DNA of 64,000 bases from Sipunculus nudus (Eukaryota > Annelida > Sipuncula > Golfingiida > Sipunculidae): positions 37,967,840-38,031,839 of the forward strand of contig CM049322.1 in the NCBI GenBank assembly GCA_026874595.1, written 5' to 3'. A model generated the notes under the pieces. That model saw only the letters and a program-made list of their open reading frames with translations, did not search any database and was not told where the DNA came from. The position numbers were made by a program, and so were the translations under genes. This document shows positions 1 through 12,059 of this stretch, in pieces (positions within the stretch are counted from its first letter, which is position 1; each line of letters starts with the position of its first letter).

Positions 1-150
1 ATACTCTGGGTTTAATCACCAGGGCTGGCACAGAGCAGAGAATTGTAATCAGACCAATGAGAGCACCACCCGCACCTAGAAATGTCCGGAAGTAAAGATC
101 TTTTTCAGCAGCCCAGAACATCACACCACACGAAAAATCAATACCCACAC
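1..150 (-). CDS. Partial exon of an unrecognised multi-pass membrane protein (runs off the left edge)
   Basis: On the minus strand a good splice acceptor (pyrimidine-rich, ending CTGTAG) lies just before position 150, and one frame is open from there to the edge of the window (about 49 codons). The peptide is hydrophobic. It contains a segment beginning VGIDFSCGVMFWAA, a short charged loop (EKDLYFR), then a second hydrophobic stretch beginning LGAGGALIGL and ending near VPALVI, so it would cross the membrane about twice. The exon begins with the last two bases of a split codon (phase 1), the same phase as the internal exons of the membrane-protein gene at the right edge. I do not recognise the family. 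Upstream exons, expected at higher coordinates, were not identified. It could also be a chance open exon, but base composition and the acceptor argue for a real one. Confidence 0.4.
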
Positions 151-2478
151 CTACAGGGAAACGTAGGCCACCGCCCGCCCATTACCACCTCAGACTTTTG
201 ACAATGGACCAAACGTTTTCTACCTATCCACTGCCAGGGATTTGAATTGTCTTGTCTTTGCTGCGTCTGCGGGTTACGAGAGTCTTGGTTAGTCTTGACT
301 GGTCTTGTTGCCTTGGCTTGCCCTACCTAAAGATGTTTGTCTCTGCGCTGTTACGGAACCATAGGGAAACTTAAAATTAAAACATGAAATCGAAAAAATA
401 CCAGTTAGCCTTATAAGGACTGTTATGTCCTGGCTGTGCTAGTAGTGATGTTGGCTCAACAGGTCTAATCCCCAAACACCCCTGGCAGAACTTGACTGAA
501 CCGTACTTGACTTGCCTTGACTTGGTCGTTTGGTAAGGGTCTTGGCTCATCTTGGCTGGTTTTGTTCACCCACTAGATACACAAGGGGCGTTCCATCTTC
601 ATTGATTGGGTCAAGGTGCGTCTTGATCAGGAACAGAAAACTACCATGCTATACGGTCATGAATTCAAACGACGTTGCTTGAAATCAGTCACAAAGCACT
701 ACTCATGTTATAACAATGCTACTCTGTTACAATAAATCCCTTTGTTATGTGGTAGGTAGTACCATATTTTTTTACGAATTGCAAGTACGGGTAATTCCGT
801 GACATAAGAAAAACCACGACTAGATATGAATCAGAAAGCATTAAATGGATGTCATTAATTATACCACCCCAATAATGGTACCCTACGATTAGATGAGGCG
901 GAATATTTAATTGTGGGTTCACAGACGGTGTTTCGTTAAGAGTCTGACCCATGTCCTGCACTCGCCATCCTGGCACAATTAGGAAGAGAGCGTGTGGAAT
1001 GTCTGATTTAACTGCTCGGTATCCAGACAGAAAATGCAAAAATAAGTCTTCATGTAGCAGGTAAGGAAAACCGTTTCGGCTGTGCTGAAGAAGTTGCCAG
1101 TGTTTTCTGAAATTTTAGAAGGACGATAATTCGCAGTTTACCTTATTATAAATTACCAGTAAAGAAAAAAGCGACCTTGAGCTTCAATGTCAAATCTGAT
1201 GACACATTGGGTTGTTGTGACACCCATAAAAAATGATAACTGTTTAAGAAATGAAGATCATCAAGGTCATACCGTAAGATACATATAATTCATTTTAACA
1301 CAATACTTTTGAGGTATTGCATGTTGCGATTATTTGTTAATTGGACACAGTAGGGGGACATATGTTTTCCCACTGTAAAAACAAAGCAATGTTACTTTAT
1401 AAGTTGTAGGATTATTGTAACACAGTCGTTGGGAATCGTACATAAGACCCAGGAGATCGGACTGACATAAAGAATAACCTACAATGCTGAAGATATTTGT
1501 GATAATGGTCTACGAGTCTTTTTCCGTCACAAAAATAATGAATTCTACTTTTACCAAATAACGAAATGTAATGTCTGCAACATATTACTTACTAAGATTC
1601 TTATTCGCGATTCCGGAACTGAATACCCACGACAGTCCCAGAAATTTCCCCAAATTTCTGTTGCAGACCTGTTGTATATGTGTTTTAATCGATGTATGAC
1701 TTGGGCTTTGGCAAACTACAATGCATTACTCAGGTTTGCATGTTGCTAGGTCTTGGAGAGTTTCATTCAGCGACAACTACAAACATTTTTCGCGTGGTTC
1801 GCCCTGGGTCTATCTAGGGAAAAACCACACATACCTTAGAAGAGGTTTTATGTTGTGGCTTCTTTATTTATTTAACCAGACTTGAAACTTCACCTATAAT
1901 TGATTTATGTGGCCTTCGTTCATGGTAAGGTATAGTTCCATATACGTACATATAGACAGATAGATTCAGTAACAGTGTATATAGCCTAATGGCAATTTTT
2001 TATTATAATTACTGTTAGCAAGCTGTTAATATAGATGCACTATAATACCTCTATATTAATATAGTTGCACTAAAATGCTTAACTAAGTTCGTGTTGTTAT
2101 GAAAGTTTGCATGTTCTTAGATCTATGTAGCTTTAACTTGGAAGCACATCAGCCAAAGTTATTCCAGTAAATCCCCGAAAAATGAAACCTGGCTATAGCT
2201 GGTTTGAAACTTAGATGAATAATACGAAATCTATGTAGCATATCCCTAGCGTACTGCTTGTGGCATATCCCTAACAAAATCCTTGTTACATATCCCTAGT
2301 TTTTGCTTACCTAACGGAGTTTTTGGTTAACGTGGTTTTAGAAATAATTAATGGTATTCAATCCACCTCCAATACCATTTTGAGAGAATAATTTCTCAAC
2401 ACTTAAAAGAAAAACGATAAACTCAATACAAATCTTAACAAATGAAAAAAATGTATATGAGGTAATAATAAACTAGAT
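151..2478. other. Non-coding stretch with no recognised feature
   Basis: I see no convincing exon, transposon end or RNA gene here. A 106-codon open frame on the minus strand (719-1039) shows no recognisable domain and no clear splice context. Around 240-560 there is a loose TTG/CTTG-rich tract (repeated CTTGACTTG, CTTGGCT words) that looks like a degenerate low-complexity repeat. Confidence 0.4.
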
Positions 2479-5164
2479 GTGTCGGAACGACACGAATGCC
2501 CCTGCCTGGGGCAAATTAGAAACATTTGTTAAATTTTGTAATTTTTTTTAAGTTCAGGAGGTGTTGTATGGTCAAAAGTAGGTCAAGAAGGGCAAAAAGC
2601 AAACTCGATCTGTAACGGGTCATTATCAAGCAACACACCAAAAATAAGGCCAGTATGCAGGCATTGTGAAAAAAAGTCCATACATGTGCATTTTTCATAA
2701 AAATTTCTGTCTTTCATGAAATTTTCTATGTTCAGGGTCTGTCATATGGTCAAAAATAGGTTAACTGGGACGAAACACGAACTCGATCTGTAAGTGGTCA
2801 TTATGCGCCCACAGACCAAACATTGGGCCAGTATCTGTAAGCATTGCATTGCGAAACTAGAATATTAGCAAAAGCTGATAATCAGTTATAAAATTAAATT
2901 GGAGAGGTATGTACCATGTTTTATAACAATCCACCAAATGCTTCCTGAGAAATATCCTGAGAACCAATGGTTCCTGAGATATAAGCTTCTGAGTTTTTTT
3001 CTATAATCAGCTCTAAAATGTAGAAAAATGGGTCAATGTCACCAATCTTCGAACTAGACCGAGATTTTATCGATATACATCTTCACTGATGAAATAAAAT
3101 TCTAACGGTGAATCCTTTTAGAGATATCCCGCTCACAAGGTAAAAGTTAACAGACGCGGAACGGACGGACGGACGGACACCCGACAGACATATGGATGGA
3201 CGGATAGACGGACAGCTTGGGTGACGACAATAGCCCATCAGCGTATGAGCTGAGGGCTAAAAACGACTGTACATGTACATTTGTCATGAAAATTTATATT
3301 TTTCATGAAATTTTCTATGTTTAGAAGCCGTAAAACAATCAAAATTAGGTCAACCAGGACGAAACGCGAATTCGATCTGTAACTGGTCTGTATCTGCCAA
3401 CACATAAAAAATCAGGGCGGTATCTGCAGGCATTGCAAAAAAAATGTCCGTACATGTGTATTTGTCATGAAAATTTATATTTTTCATGAAATTTTCTATG
3501 TTTAGGAGCCGTAAAACGGTCAAAAGTAGGTCAACTGGGACAAAACGCGAACTTGATCTGTAACTAGTCAATATCTGCATACAAACCAAAAATCAGGCCA
3601 ATATCTGCAGGCATTGCGAAAAAAGTCCATACATGTGTATTTGTCATGAAAATTTCTAAGTTTTCATGAAATTTTCTAATTTTAGGAGCTGTAAATGGTC
3701 AAAAGTAGGTCAACCGGGAGGAAACGCGAACTCGATCTGTAACTAGTCAGTATCTGCATACACACCAAAAATCAGGCCAATATCTGCAGGCATTGCGAAA
3801 AAAAGTCCGTACATGTGTATTTGTCATGAAAATTTCTATTTTCATGAAATTTTCTAAGTTTAGGAGCCGTAAAACGATCAAAAGTAGATCAACCGGGAGG
3901 AAACGCGAACTCGATCTGTAACTGGTCAGTATCTGCATACACACCAAAAATCAGGCCAATATCTGCAGGCATTGCGAAAAAAGTCCGTACATGTGTATTT
4001 GTCATGAAAATTTCTATTTTCATGAAATTTTCTAAGTTAAAGAGACGTAAAACAGTCAAAAGTAGGTCAACCGGGACGAAACGCTAACTCGATCTGTAAC
4101 TGGTCATTATCTGCTCACACACCAAAAATCAGGCCAATATCTGCAGGCATTGCGAAAAAAAGTCCGTACATGTGTATTTGTCATGAAAATTTCTATTTTC
4201 ATGAAATTTTCTAAGTTTAGGAGCCGTAAAACGGTCAAAAATAGGTCAACCGGGACGAAACGCGAACTCCATCTGTAACTGGTCATTTTTCTGCCCACAC
4301 ATAAAAAATCAGGCCAATATCTGCAGGCATTGCGAAGAAAAGTCCATACATGTGTATTTGTCATGAAAATTTCTATTTTCATGAAATTTTCTAAGTTTAG
4401 GAGCCGTAAAACGATCGAAAGTATATCAACCGGGAGGAAACGCGAACTCGATCTGTAACTGGTCAGTATCTGCATACACACCAAAAATCAGGCCAATATC
4501 TGCAGGCATTGCGAAAAAAGTCCGTACATGTGTATTTGTCATGAAAATTTCTATTTTCATGAAATTTTCTAAGTTAAAGAGACGTAAAACAGTCAAAAGT
4601 AGGTCAACCGGGACGAAACGCTAACTCGATCTGTAACTGGTCATTATCTGCTCACACACCAAAAATCAGGCCAATATCTGCAGGCATTGCGAAAAAAAGT
4701 CCGTACATGTGTATTTGTCATGAAAATTTCTATTTTCATGAAATTTTCTAAGTTTAGGAGCCGTAAAACGGTCAAAAATAGGTCAACCGGGACGAAACGC
4801 GGACTCCATCTGTAACTGGTCATTTTTCTGCCCACACATAAAAAATCAGGCCAATATCTGCAGGCATTGCGAAGAAAAGTCCATACATGTGTATTTGTCA
4901 TGAAAATTTCTATTTTTCATGAAATTTTCTAAGTTTAGGAGCCGTAAAACGGTCAAAAGTAGGTCAACCGGGACGAAACGCGAACTCGATCTGTAACTGG
5001 TCATTATCTGCCCACACACTAAAAATCAGGCCAATATCTGCAGGCATTGCAAAAAAGTCCGTACAACTGTTTGATTTCGGAATGACGGAATGACGGAAGA
5101 TCGGAAGGACGGAATGACGGACATGGGTAAAACTATATGCCCCGGCCACTTTGTGGCGGGGGCA
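2479..5164. repeat. Composite repetitive element with an internal 179-bp satellite and terminal palindromes
   Basis: The block starts with two adjacent short palindromes (GTGTCG-GAA-CGACAC at 2479-2493 and TGCCCC...GGGGCA at 2497-2513). It ends with a larger palindrome at 5139-5164 (arms TGCCCC-GCCAC / GTGGC-GGGGCA), preceded by a run of GGAC/GGAATGAC words. Between them lie about ten copies of a 178-180 bp unit, regular from about 3270 and with a diverged copy around 2670-2860. Non-satellite sequence with GGACGGAC words interrupts at about 2880-3240. The layout, a satellite core between short structured ends, resembles nonautonomous elements of the bivalve pearl or Helentron type. That is inference from architecture only. 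Several minus-strand open frames here are repeat translations, not proteins. Confidence 0.75.
3446..5056. repeat. Tandem 179-bp satellite with a recent 537-bp three-unit higher-order repeat
   Basis: Taking the word GTCC(G/A)TACA as marker, copies begin at 3446, 3625, 3805, 3983, 4162, 4342, 4520, 4699, 4879 and 5057, with spacings of 178, 179 or 180 bp. From 3805 on the spacings repeat as 178-179-180. Unit 3983 carries a private variant (TTAAAGAGACG, CGCTAACTC) found again only in unit 4520, and units 4162/4699 and 4342/4879 also pair. A 537-bp trimer has therefore been duplicated as a block. Each unit contains the motif TCATGAAAATTT...TTCATGAAATTTTC. Confidence 0.9.
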
Positions 5165-8100
5165 TGAAAAAAGTCGTTTCTCTTCACTCTGAAGTTTTCT
5201 CATATCACTCCAGCATCAAACAGTATAGTCATCATTCACGTTTCGATGAATTTCTTGTCACAATCGTGCCTCCGATCAAAAGATATCAATCGGTGATCCA
5301 GAGACATTTAAACATACTATATAAACAGGTTAAAATCATTGGATGTGAAACCACACAAAAAACGGGAAGGTTATGATTCGCTTAGCTTCAAGAGTCGAAG
5401 AGAAACAGCATGTCTTAAAGTAAAATCTCTATAATCCCACGGTTAAAACAAATTGAGGACGGTGCGATGTATGGCACCTCTTGTGTCCTTTTACACGTAG
5501 TAAAAGTTGTGTTGTATTGACTTCAGTCATAAAAATATCTAAATATTCTTGAAAAGTAGAAAGTTCTTGTTTCACACATGACGAAGACATTTTCACAGAG
5601 TTTGGATTTACTATATTATACTGTCCAAATACAGTAAAACTACAAGAAAAGTAGCATAGTCACCGGGAGAGGTTATCTAGTGTCGAATTCCTGTGCTCAC
5701 GTAAATTTTAGACCGCTCTAGCACGAGCCAAACCTAGATAAAGGAATCTCGTTTATAGTGTGTATACATTGTCAATGTCATTGGCCTTAGATTGTTTTAC
5801 TCGAAGTGCGTTGACTTCGATTCGCCATAAAAAAGAAGCATGGTTCGTGGGCTTGGTGCGATGGGTAACCCTATGAAAAATCTCATCCAGTGTTTAAATG
5901 CCCCATATATCAAATATAAAGAAAGAAAAACATAGGGTCTGTGCCAACGTGGTTTGAAATTATCACTTCCGTACATGGTAAGTGTCCGCACAGGTTTCAG
6001 TAACATATCCCTGTTAGAGCTCCGTCTAGGCACGTTTCTCTAACCCGAGACCACTTCACTTTAGGAAACCATAGTGTGCGTGTGTCACATACCATCTAAC
6101 AGGGATGTGTTATTGACACCTGTGCGAACCTTTACAAAATACGACACGCTTAGTACAATATACAAATAGCCCGTACGCCCCAAGTGAACTGTTAAAAAAA
6201 TGTTCTTCATACCTGATGTCTGTCATGACTTACATGCAAAAACTTATACCCATAAAATTTCTAGACATAATTATAAGTATTGCAGCATGTTCACATAACA
6301 GTTTATTGCTTGTGATATTGCCTGCAACTTTTCTACCACTTATGTCTGAATATTTTTTTCTTCAGATTTATCAGGACAAGAGCGTTTTTCTCCTGGTAAA
6401 ACATATACAAATCCAACTTTCTAACTGTCAATTCTTTTTATCTTATGTGCAAAATTCAGTGCAATCTATAATTTTGCATCATGTGCACAGATAAATAACT
6501 TATTCGAAATAAATGTAGTAAATTTTACTCATTTCTCATAATACATGTACGTACTACATTTATAAAAAGTGTGCTTTATGTAAGCGAAGAAGTATTTTAA
6601 GATAACGAGAAATGTAAAGTCAAAGTCAGCTAATGGGTAAGGATCATTTACCATATTATTTACCATTTAATGTCATTCACGCATTCCGTTTGAAAAGTAA
6701 AAACAAATTTATGATTCAAAATTAATATAACATGGATTGTACAGCCAAGGAGATTTAGTCCATTGAAATCACCTTGGTTCAGCTAGTTATAATAACAAAC
6801 ACGAGACACTGTGTGTGGCTCGAATGGTGGCGTTCGACAGGGGTAGGTGGAATCAGAGGACGCGGGGAAAAGCATTCACCCTATACAGGCCACTACAACA
6901 CATTCTCTTAGCAACACCTGGGAAAGAACATTGGTCACGAGTCTAGAGAGCCGAGCATTTTACCACCCGACTCTCATTTTCAAACAATGAAAGAAATATA
7001 GCCTTCAATTACTTAAAATACACACTCACACATATACGTATATTGAATTAACACAAATGTTTTGCCGTTCGATGTGCTGGTGAATAGGGTGACTTTAGCA
7101 CACGTTCAATAACAACAGACCCAGATTTCATTCAGAGAATCATTTTACAGACTTGAAACTCTTATAAACTTATGTCAAAACCATAGGAACAATGCACTTA
7201 CAATGCGGTTTGAAACAAATATAACAGGATGTATTGGTATTTTAAAATTTGGGGGTCAATATGGTCGCCATCTTGAAATTTGAGCAAGAGAGGATGATTT
7301 CCGCTTGGCCCAATATCTGAAAACACTGAGTATGGTCAGTGCCATTATGCCAAGTTACATGCTTCTTTCATTTTTTGCACAGTTCCAAGGTTCTTTTACA
7401 TTTTTGGCCATGCTTCTTTTACTTTTTTTGCAAAGTTCCAAATATGCAGGATAACCGCTGGACTTAAGGAGGAAAATATCCAAAATCTTGATTAAAAACA
7501 GCTGATGAGTACATGAAGATGTAACAACCTTAATTGCAATGCTTTCTAGGAACATTTTAACTAAGGTTATCGACATTTTTTAATCTGGCGGCCTTCTTGG
7601 AGATAATTTATTTTCGGCATTATCCCATATTTAAAATTATTATTTAAGAACCCTTTTACCAACTTTAATGCTTCATTTATATTCTGCACAATTTTTAAAA
7701 AAAAATGAGGGCTTAAAGGCTGGACTCAATAGGTCACAAGGACCTCATTTTCATCTATTAAAAATAAACGGGGTATTTATATTCATTGAAACAGGAAAAA
7801 TATTTTAAATAGCTGTTTTAGTTGTATCAATATATTGGTATATTTATTTTGAACAAAATAAGGAAATATAAAAAGGTTTGTGTTTATCATTGATACAGTT
7901 TCAATTTAACAGAACTGTGACCTATTCATTAGGTGTCAATACGTTTGTGGTAGCTAGATAACCTTTCGTTTTATAACTGCTTTTGACGCTTTTACTCGAT
8001 CAGTGTTTATGATAGAGAGGTCCAGTTTTCTACTACAAATTACAGTCACAGGCTATCTCTGCAAACGAAAAACGTCTACTTAAGTAATCATGCGGTATCT

Positions 8101-9300
8101 GAAAAAGTTCTAACCAATCCGACCCCGTCATTACTCGGCCTTTCCATACTGGGGGTTGAACGTCTTGGTACTTTATGTTGTTTCAGTTGGCCAAGGAAGT
8201 CGAATGTGCACGGCTGCGTCCTGCTTTAACTTAATTAAATGGCTTTTTATAAGAAAATCATTTCATGTAATCTATCAGACATTATTATGTGAGATTATTG
8301 TAAAGAAACTGTTTAATTTTGTAGAAATATCTTGTAAAATATACAATTTACTTTCATCATTCAAATAGTCAGAAGACGCACAGGATAAACAACACGTGTG
8401 ATGAAAACATTCCGTTTTCATATTAACTTGGGATTCATATTACACTTGCAATGTACACTTCTGTATGAAAATTACTTGTTAATTTTGCAGATTTCTGGGT
8501 CTATGCGTATTCTCATAGTTATAGGCAGTCCTACATGAAGTGCTACAATTAAATTAAATATAACATACAGCCTGAATTAAGTGGACTTACTCAACGAGAT
8601 ATGATAAATTGGTGTTTGACGGCATATTAACACGACTACGTGATTTTATTAACATGAATATGTTGAATGTGAATGTTACAAGCAAAAAAGAATATGTGCA
8701 CATAGCATTTTATATAATTAAAAGATATATAGATATGCATACATATTACTTGGTTTCTGTGGGGTTGAACATGAAGTGATCATATTTAATTACACTATAT
8801 TGGACCAAATATACCTTTAATATTTTTGTGTTTCGGGATTATTCAAACTTCATTCTTTTTCTTTATTACCGTACTTAACATAAAGTTGTTTTTATATTTT
8901 TCTGTTAAACATTGAGTGAAACGTTTAATCAAATGTAAAAGATAGTGTCTTAAACTATAGTGAATATAAACCTACCTGAAATTGGTTTATGTTGTAATCA
9001 TGAACTAGCTTTAAATAATGAACTGAACATAGCCAAATTAAGCAATAGTTGCACCAGAACCCTTATTTATACTAAAGGATTTACATTTTTCTTCTTAATT
9101 AAGGACCAACATTTACAAGAAATGCAATTTAAATATATTTACACGTATAAGTTTCACCTACAGGAAATGGGCTATGGTAATGTAGAAGGCAGGGTCAGCA
9201 TATGATAATATCCCTAGTAATATGAGCCAAGTAATGGTAATAGTAATAATAATAGATGAAACATGATTAAATAGTTATAGTAATAGTGATAACAATAGAA
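5165..9300. other. AT-rich intergenic sequence, no gene recognised
   Basis: No exon or mobile element with identifiable ends was found. At 7360-7450 a segment of about 55 bp is locally duplicated in tandem (TGCTTCTTT...GCACAGTTCCAA followed by TGCTTCTTTTACT...GCAAAGTTCCAA). The word GGTCGCCATCTTGAAA near 7263 and a similar GGCGGCCATCTTGAAA near 55440 look like parts of one dispersed repeat. The short open frames at 6216-6494, 8156-8368 and 8960-9205 have AT-driven composition and no recognisable domains. Confidence 0.4.
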
Positions 9301-9359
9301 CCACTGTAATAGGACCAAATCCTGCTATATATATGTGTGTGTGTTTGTGTATATCACCT

Positions 9360-9860
9360 TTGATCACGTCATCCCAAAACCAAAGGGTGCTGCTTTAGTG
9401 GGGAAGGGCATATACAAGTTGGCTTGAAACCGAAAAAAAAATGTGAGGACATGTGAGGACATGTGAGCTCTTTTCGTCCTTGACCTTTGACCCCAAACTC
9501 AACAGATTTTTTCCGTTTTAATAAAGCAGCCGATTGTGGAAGATCAAAGGTTTATGATGAAAATTTTGGCTGAAAATGCATCTACGATATTTTAAGGAAG
9601 TGGGAAGGGTGACATTTACGTTTGACCTGATGACCCAAATACTAATTGGATTCTTACTTTAGTGTGTGTGTGTGTGTGTGGCGGGGGGTCATATAAAAGT
9701 CAAATTAAATACCTATATGTCAATCCAAATTGGCAAAAATTTAGACGGACGGACATGGGACAGGGTAATTACAGAAGAGCACAATTTTTTTCAAGCTGGG
9801 CCCTATTTAGCGGTGTTTTATAAGTAAAGTTAACTTTTATCCGTTTCAACACGAAGTGAC
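9360..9860. repeat. Dispersed GGAC-tail repeat, copy 1
   Basis: The segment shows words typical of the GGAC-rich dispersed repeats of this genome: TGACCTTTGACC, TGATGACCCAAAT, a (TG)n patch near 9660 and a closing GACGGACGGACATGGGACAGGG near 9745. The layout matches the segment at 35304-35770, which ends in GTACGGACGGACAATGGG. The ends are not defined, and the alignment was made by eye. Confidence 0.4.
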
Positions 9861-9989
9861 CCTTACATTAATATATATATGCGGGGTTCTTTATGAATTC
9901 AAACTTTACCTAGGACTAGTTGAAAAAGAATAAAAGAAAAACAAGACGCGATAATAAAATATATGTGTAAAGGTTAACGTAAGATAACC

Positions 9990-10170
9990 TATGTCTTGGA
10001 AATTTTGTGTACAAAGCCAGGGCGGTGTGGAAATCAACCTACTTCACACATGATATATATGACAGGCTGCCCAGAGGCCAGACAAAAAGGAACCTGCTTT
10101 TTACAGTACATAAGTCTCTTAACTTCATACCTCATCATGGCGGCAATGCCAAATAAACATATCTGAACCC
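9990..10170 (+). pseudogene. Conserved block upstream of NLR copy A, possible terminal exon remnant
   Basis: In one frame this reads a short peptide containing STYFTHDIYDRLPRGQTKR, ending in TAA at about 10155. The partner block at 38440-38640 reads RAYFSRDIYDRLPRGSDKKN and ends at nearly the same place. Conservation of the peptide core and the stop position in two diverged blocks suggests a former coding exon, perhaps the last exon of a neighbouring gene, that was copied with the NLR. I do not recognise the family, and simple nucleotide conservation could give the same picture. Confidence 0.3.
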
Positions 10171-11429
10171 GACTTGAGCAGGTACGGAGGCTTTATGTGG
10201 ATATTAATGCATGATTACAAAATGTAAAATGCTGAGTAGGGTAAAATTCTAGACATAATTAGTTCATGTAATCTTATCATTGATTACAGTCTTTCGTTAC
10301 ATCCTTCAATGTAAGGCATGAATTAAGAACCAACTGAATTATCATTATTATTTTAATAAGTTTTTAATAGCTCACAAGACAACACCGGTTTTATTTTAGG
10401 ATTAATAGTTCATGTTTATTCATCAAACAAGTGAGATAACTATTCTGCATACTTAGTATACCATTAGCCCAACGGCACTTAGAGTTTATTTCATTGGGGT
10501 ATGTCTATTTTCTACAATGATTCCATACGCGTCACAGGAGAGAACTATATCGCTGTTCCACGATGTGGAAACTAAAGGTCAAACGTTAAAACTACAGTTT
10601 ATGAATATTGGATTATTCGAATCACACAGTACTTACATTATTGACCGAATCACTTAAAAAATAAGCAGACAATATATCATTTATATTGTAATAATCATCG
10701 TCCTTGGTCCATATGATGTCGCGAGCTTAATATGGCCCGTCTGTTTAAAGCTCTTAGCTAACTTATTCTGTTTTGGCACATTAGACCGTGATTACATGGT
10801 ATCGTGTTATCAATGTACTTCAACGTGTTGGTGTTTGAAACGTGTGGTCGCCTGACTACCACTGTTAATGTGAACAACGTCCACGGCACTGAACTGAGAA
10901 TCTGTTAATGGTCGCTTAGGCCTGCAAGCAGCAAACGTTCGTTTAACATATCTTAATATCAAGAACGTTTATTTCAAATCAATATTAACATACTTTAGCG
11001 TTCATGTACTTTACGTGCACACATGGACTTTCCTTTAATTGCTTTACATGAACAATTATTGTAACATGTTTCGTTTACCATATCTAAATATTCATGCATT
11101 TTCATTTCCAATCATACATTAGCATGAGTATGTTTTTGTTCACGCTGGTGCATTTCCTATATTGTTTTCGTAAATTAAGATTGAAATAATATAAAATAAT
11201 TACCTTTGTTTCAATTAGAATTAGAAAATTAAAAATTTGTATGTATAATCAAATGGACTGAATAAACTTATATAGATGCAGGTGTATGTATGACAGTTAT
11301 GGTGTATAATAAATTAATGTTTGCTTATGCTACATACCGTAAATAATTACAATGTATTAAGATAGGAACCGATAAACACTCAATTTGTTATGCCTGGAAT
11401 ATTTTAGAGTGTATTGTATCATGTGACTT

Positions 11430-11576
11430 GATATACTGATATGTCAGGTAACATTTCGATGAAGAGCAAGGCTTGGCATTATTTATCACTGGGCTTAACG
11501 CGCTCTCCGTCAGATATATAGTGGCTCAAGATAAGCTCAGACGAACCTTAGAGAAGGCTGATGTAATATTTGCAAG
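11430..11576 (+). promoter_or_regulatory. Promoter-proximal region and 5'UTR exon of NLR copy A
   Basis: This segment matches 39915-40077 in front of the intact gene. Shared words are GTGACTTGATAT, ATATGTCAGGTAACATT, CGCTCTCCG and CAGATAT-TAGTGG-TCAAGATAAG. Both copies end at a splice donor (GCAAG|GTTAG here, GCAAG|GTTTG in the partner) and both have a matching acceptor just before the start codon (TTTCAG at about 12027). An untranslated first exon followed by an intron is therefore inferred for the ancestral gene. The transcription start itself is not visible. Confidence 0.5.
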
Positions 11577-12059
11577 GTTAGTTTTTGATTCCCTTTATAC
11601 TATCAGTTCGAATATGTGGTGTGGTAAATAATTTCAATATGCAGTAGATCAATAAAATCCTTTATAAATCACATTTAAAAGTTTCAATTATGAAGTTATG
11701 GTACATTTTTAATTATGAATTTTTGTTTTTTAATTAGTCCCTCTTCATTTTACGAGGAGCGACTAACCCCGTACCTCAAAAAATAATATGTAATCAGAAA
11801 GTCATTTATCTGGAGGCTGATTGTTGACATTAAAAAAAAATAATACCTGCGATCAGTGTATTTGTATATCATCCAAACGTTAGCAGAAGCTTGGTTAAAA
11901 TTACCTCGTTGACGCCCTTGTACTGGTAGGATTCAGTGCATCGACTAAAATATTGTGGTATGTTTGTCAATATGTGTTTATCATACTTTTAATTTATAAC
12001 AATGCTCGTATATTCCTCTTGTTTCAGACTTTTAGCCGTATAATCAGGGTAAATCAACC

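Noticed and set aside
719-1039. 106-codon minus-strand open frame
   Set aside because: It has no recognisable domain, splice context or paralogue in the window. It may be an exon or repeat fragment, but there is no support for a call.
3350-4901. Series of similar minus-strand proteins (MTNTHV-TF-RNACRYWPDF)
   Set aside because: They are translations of the 179-bp satellite. The frames start and stop with the repeat and have no independent codon signal.
3446-5056. Regular repeats that might suggest a CRISPR-like array
   Set aside because: The 178-180 bp units are contiguous, without unique spacers, in a eukaryotic genome. This is a satellite.
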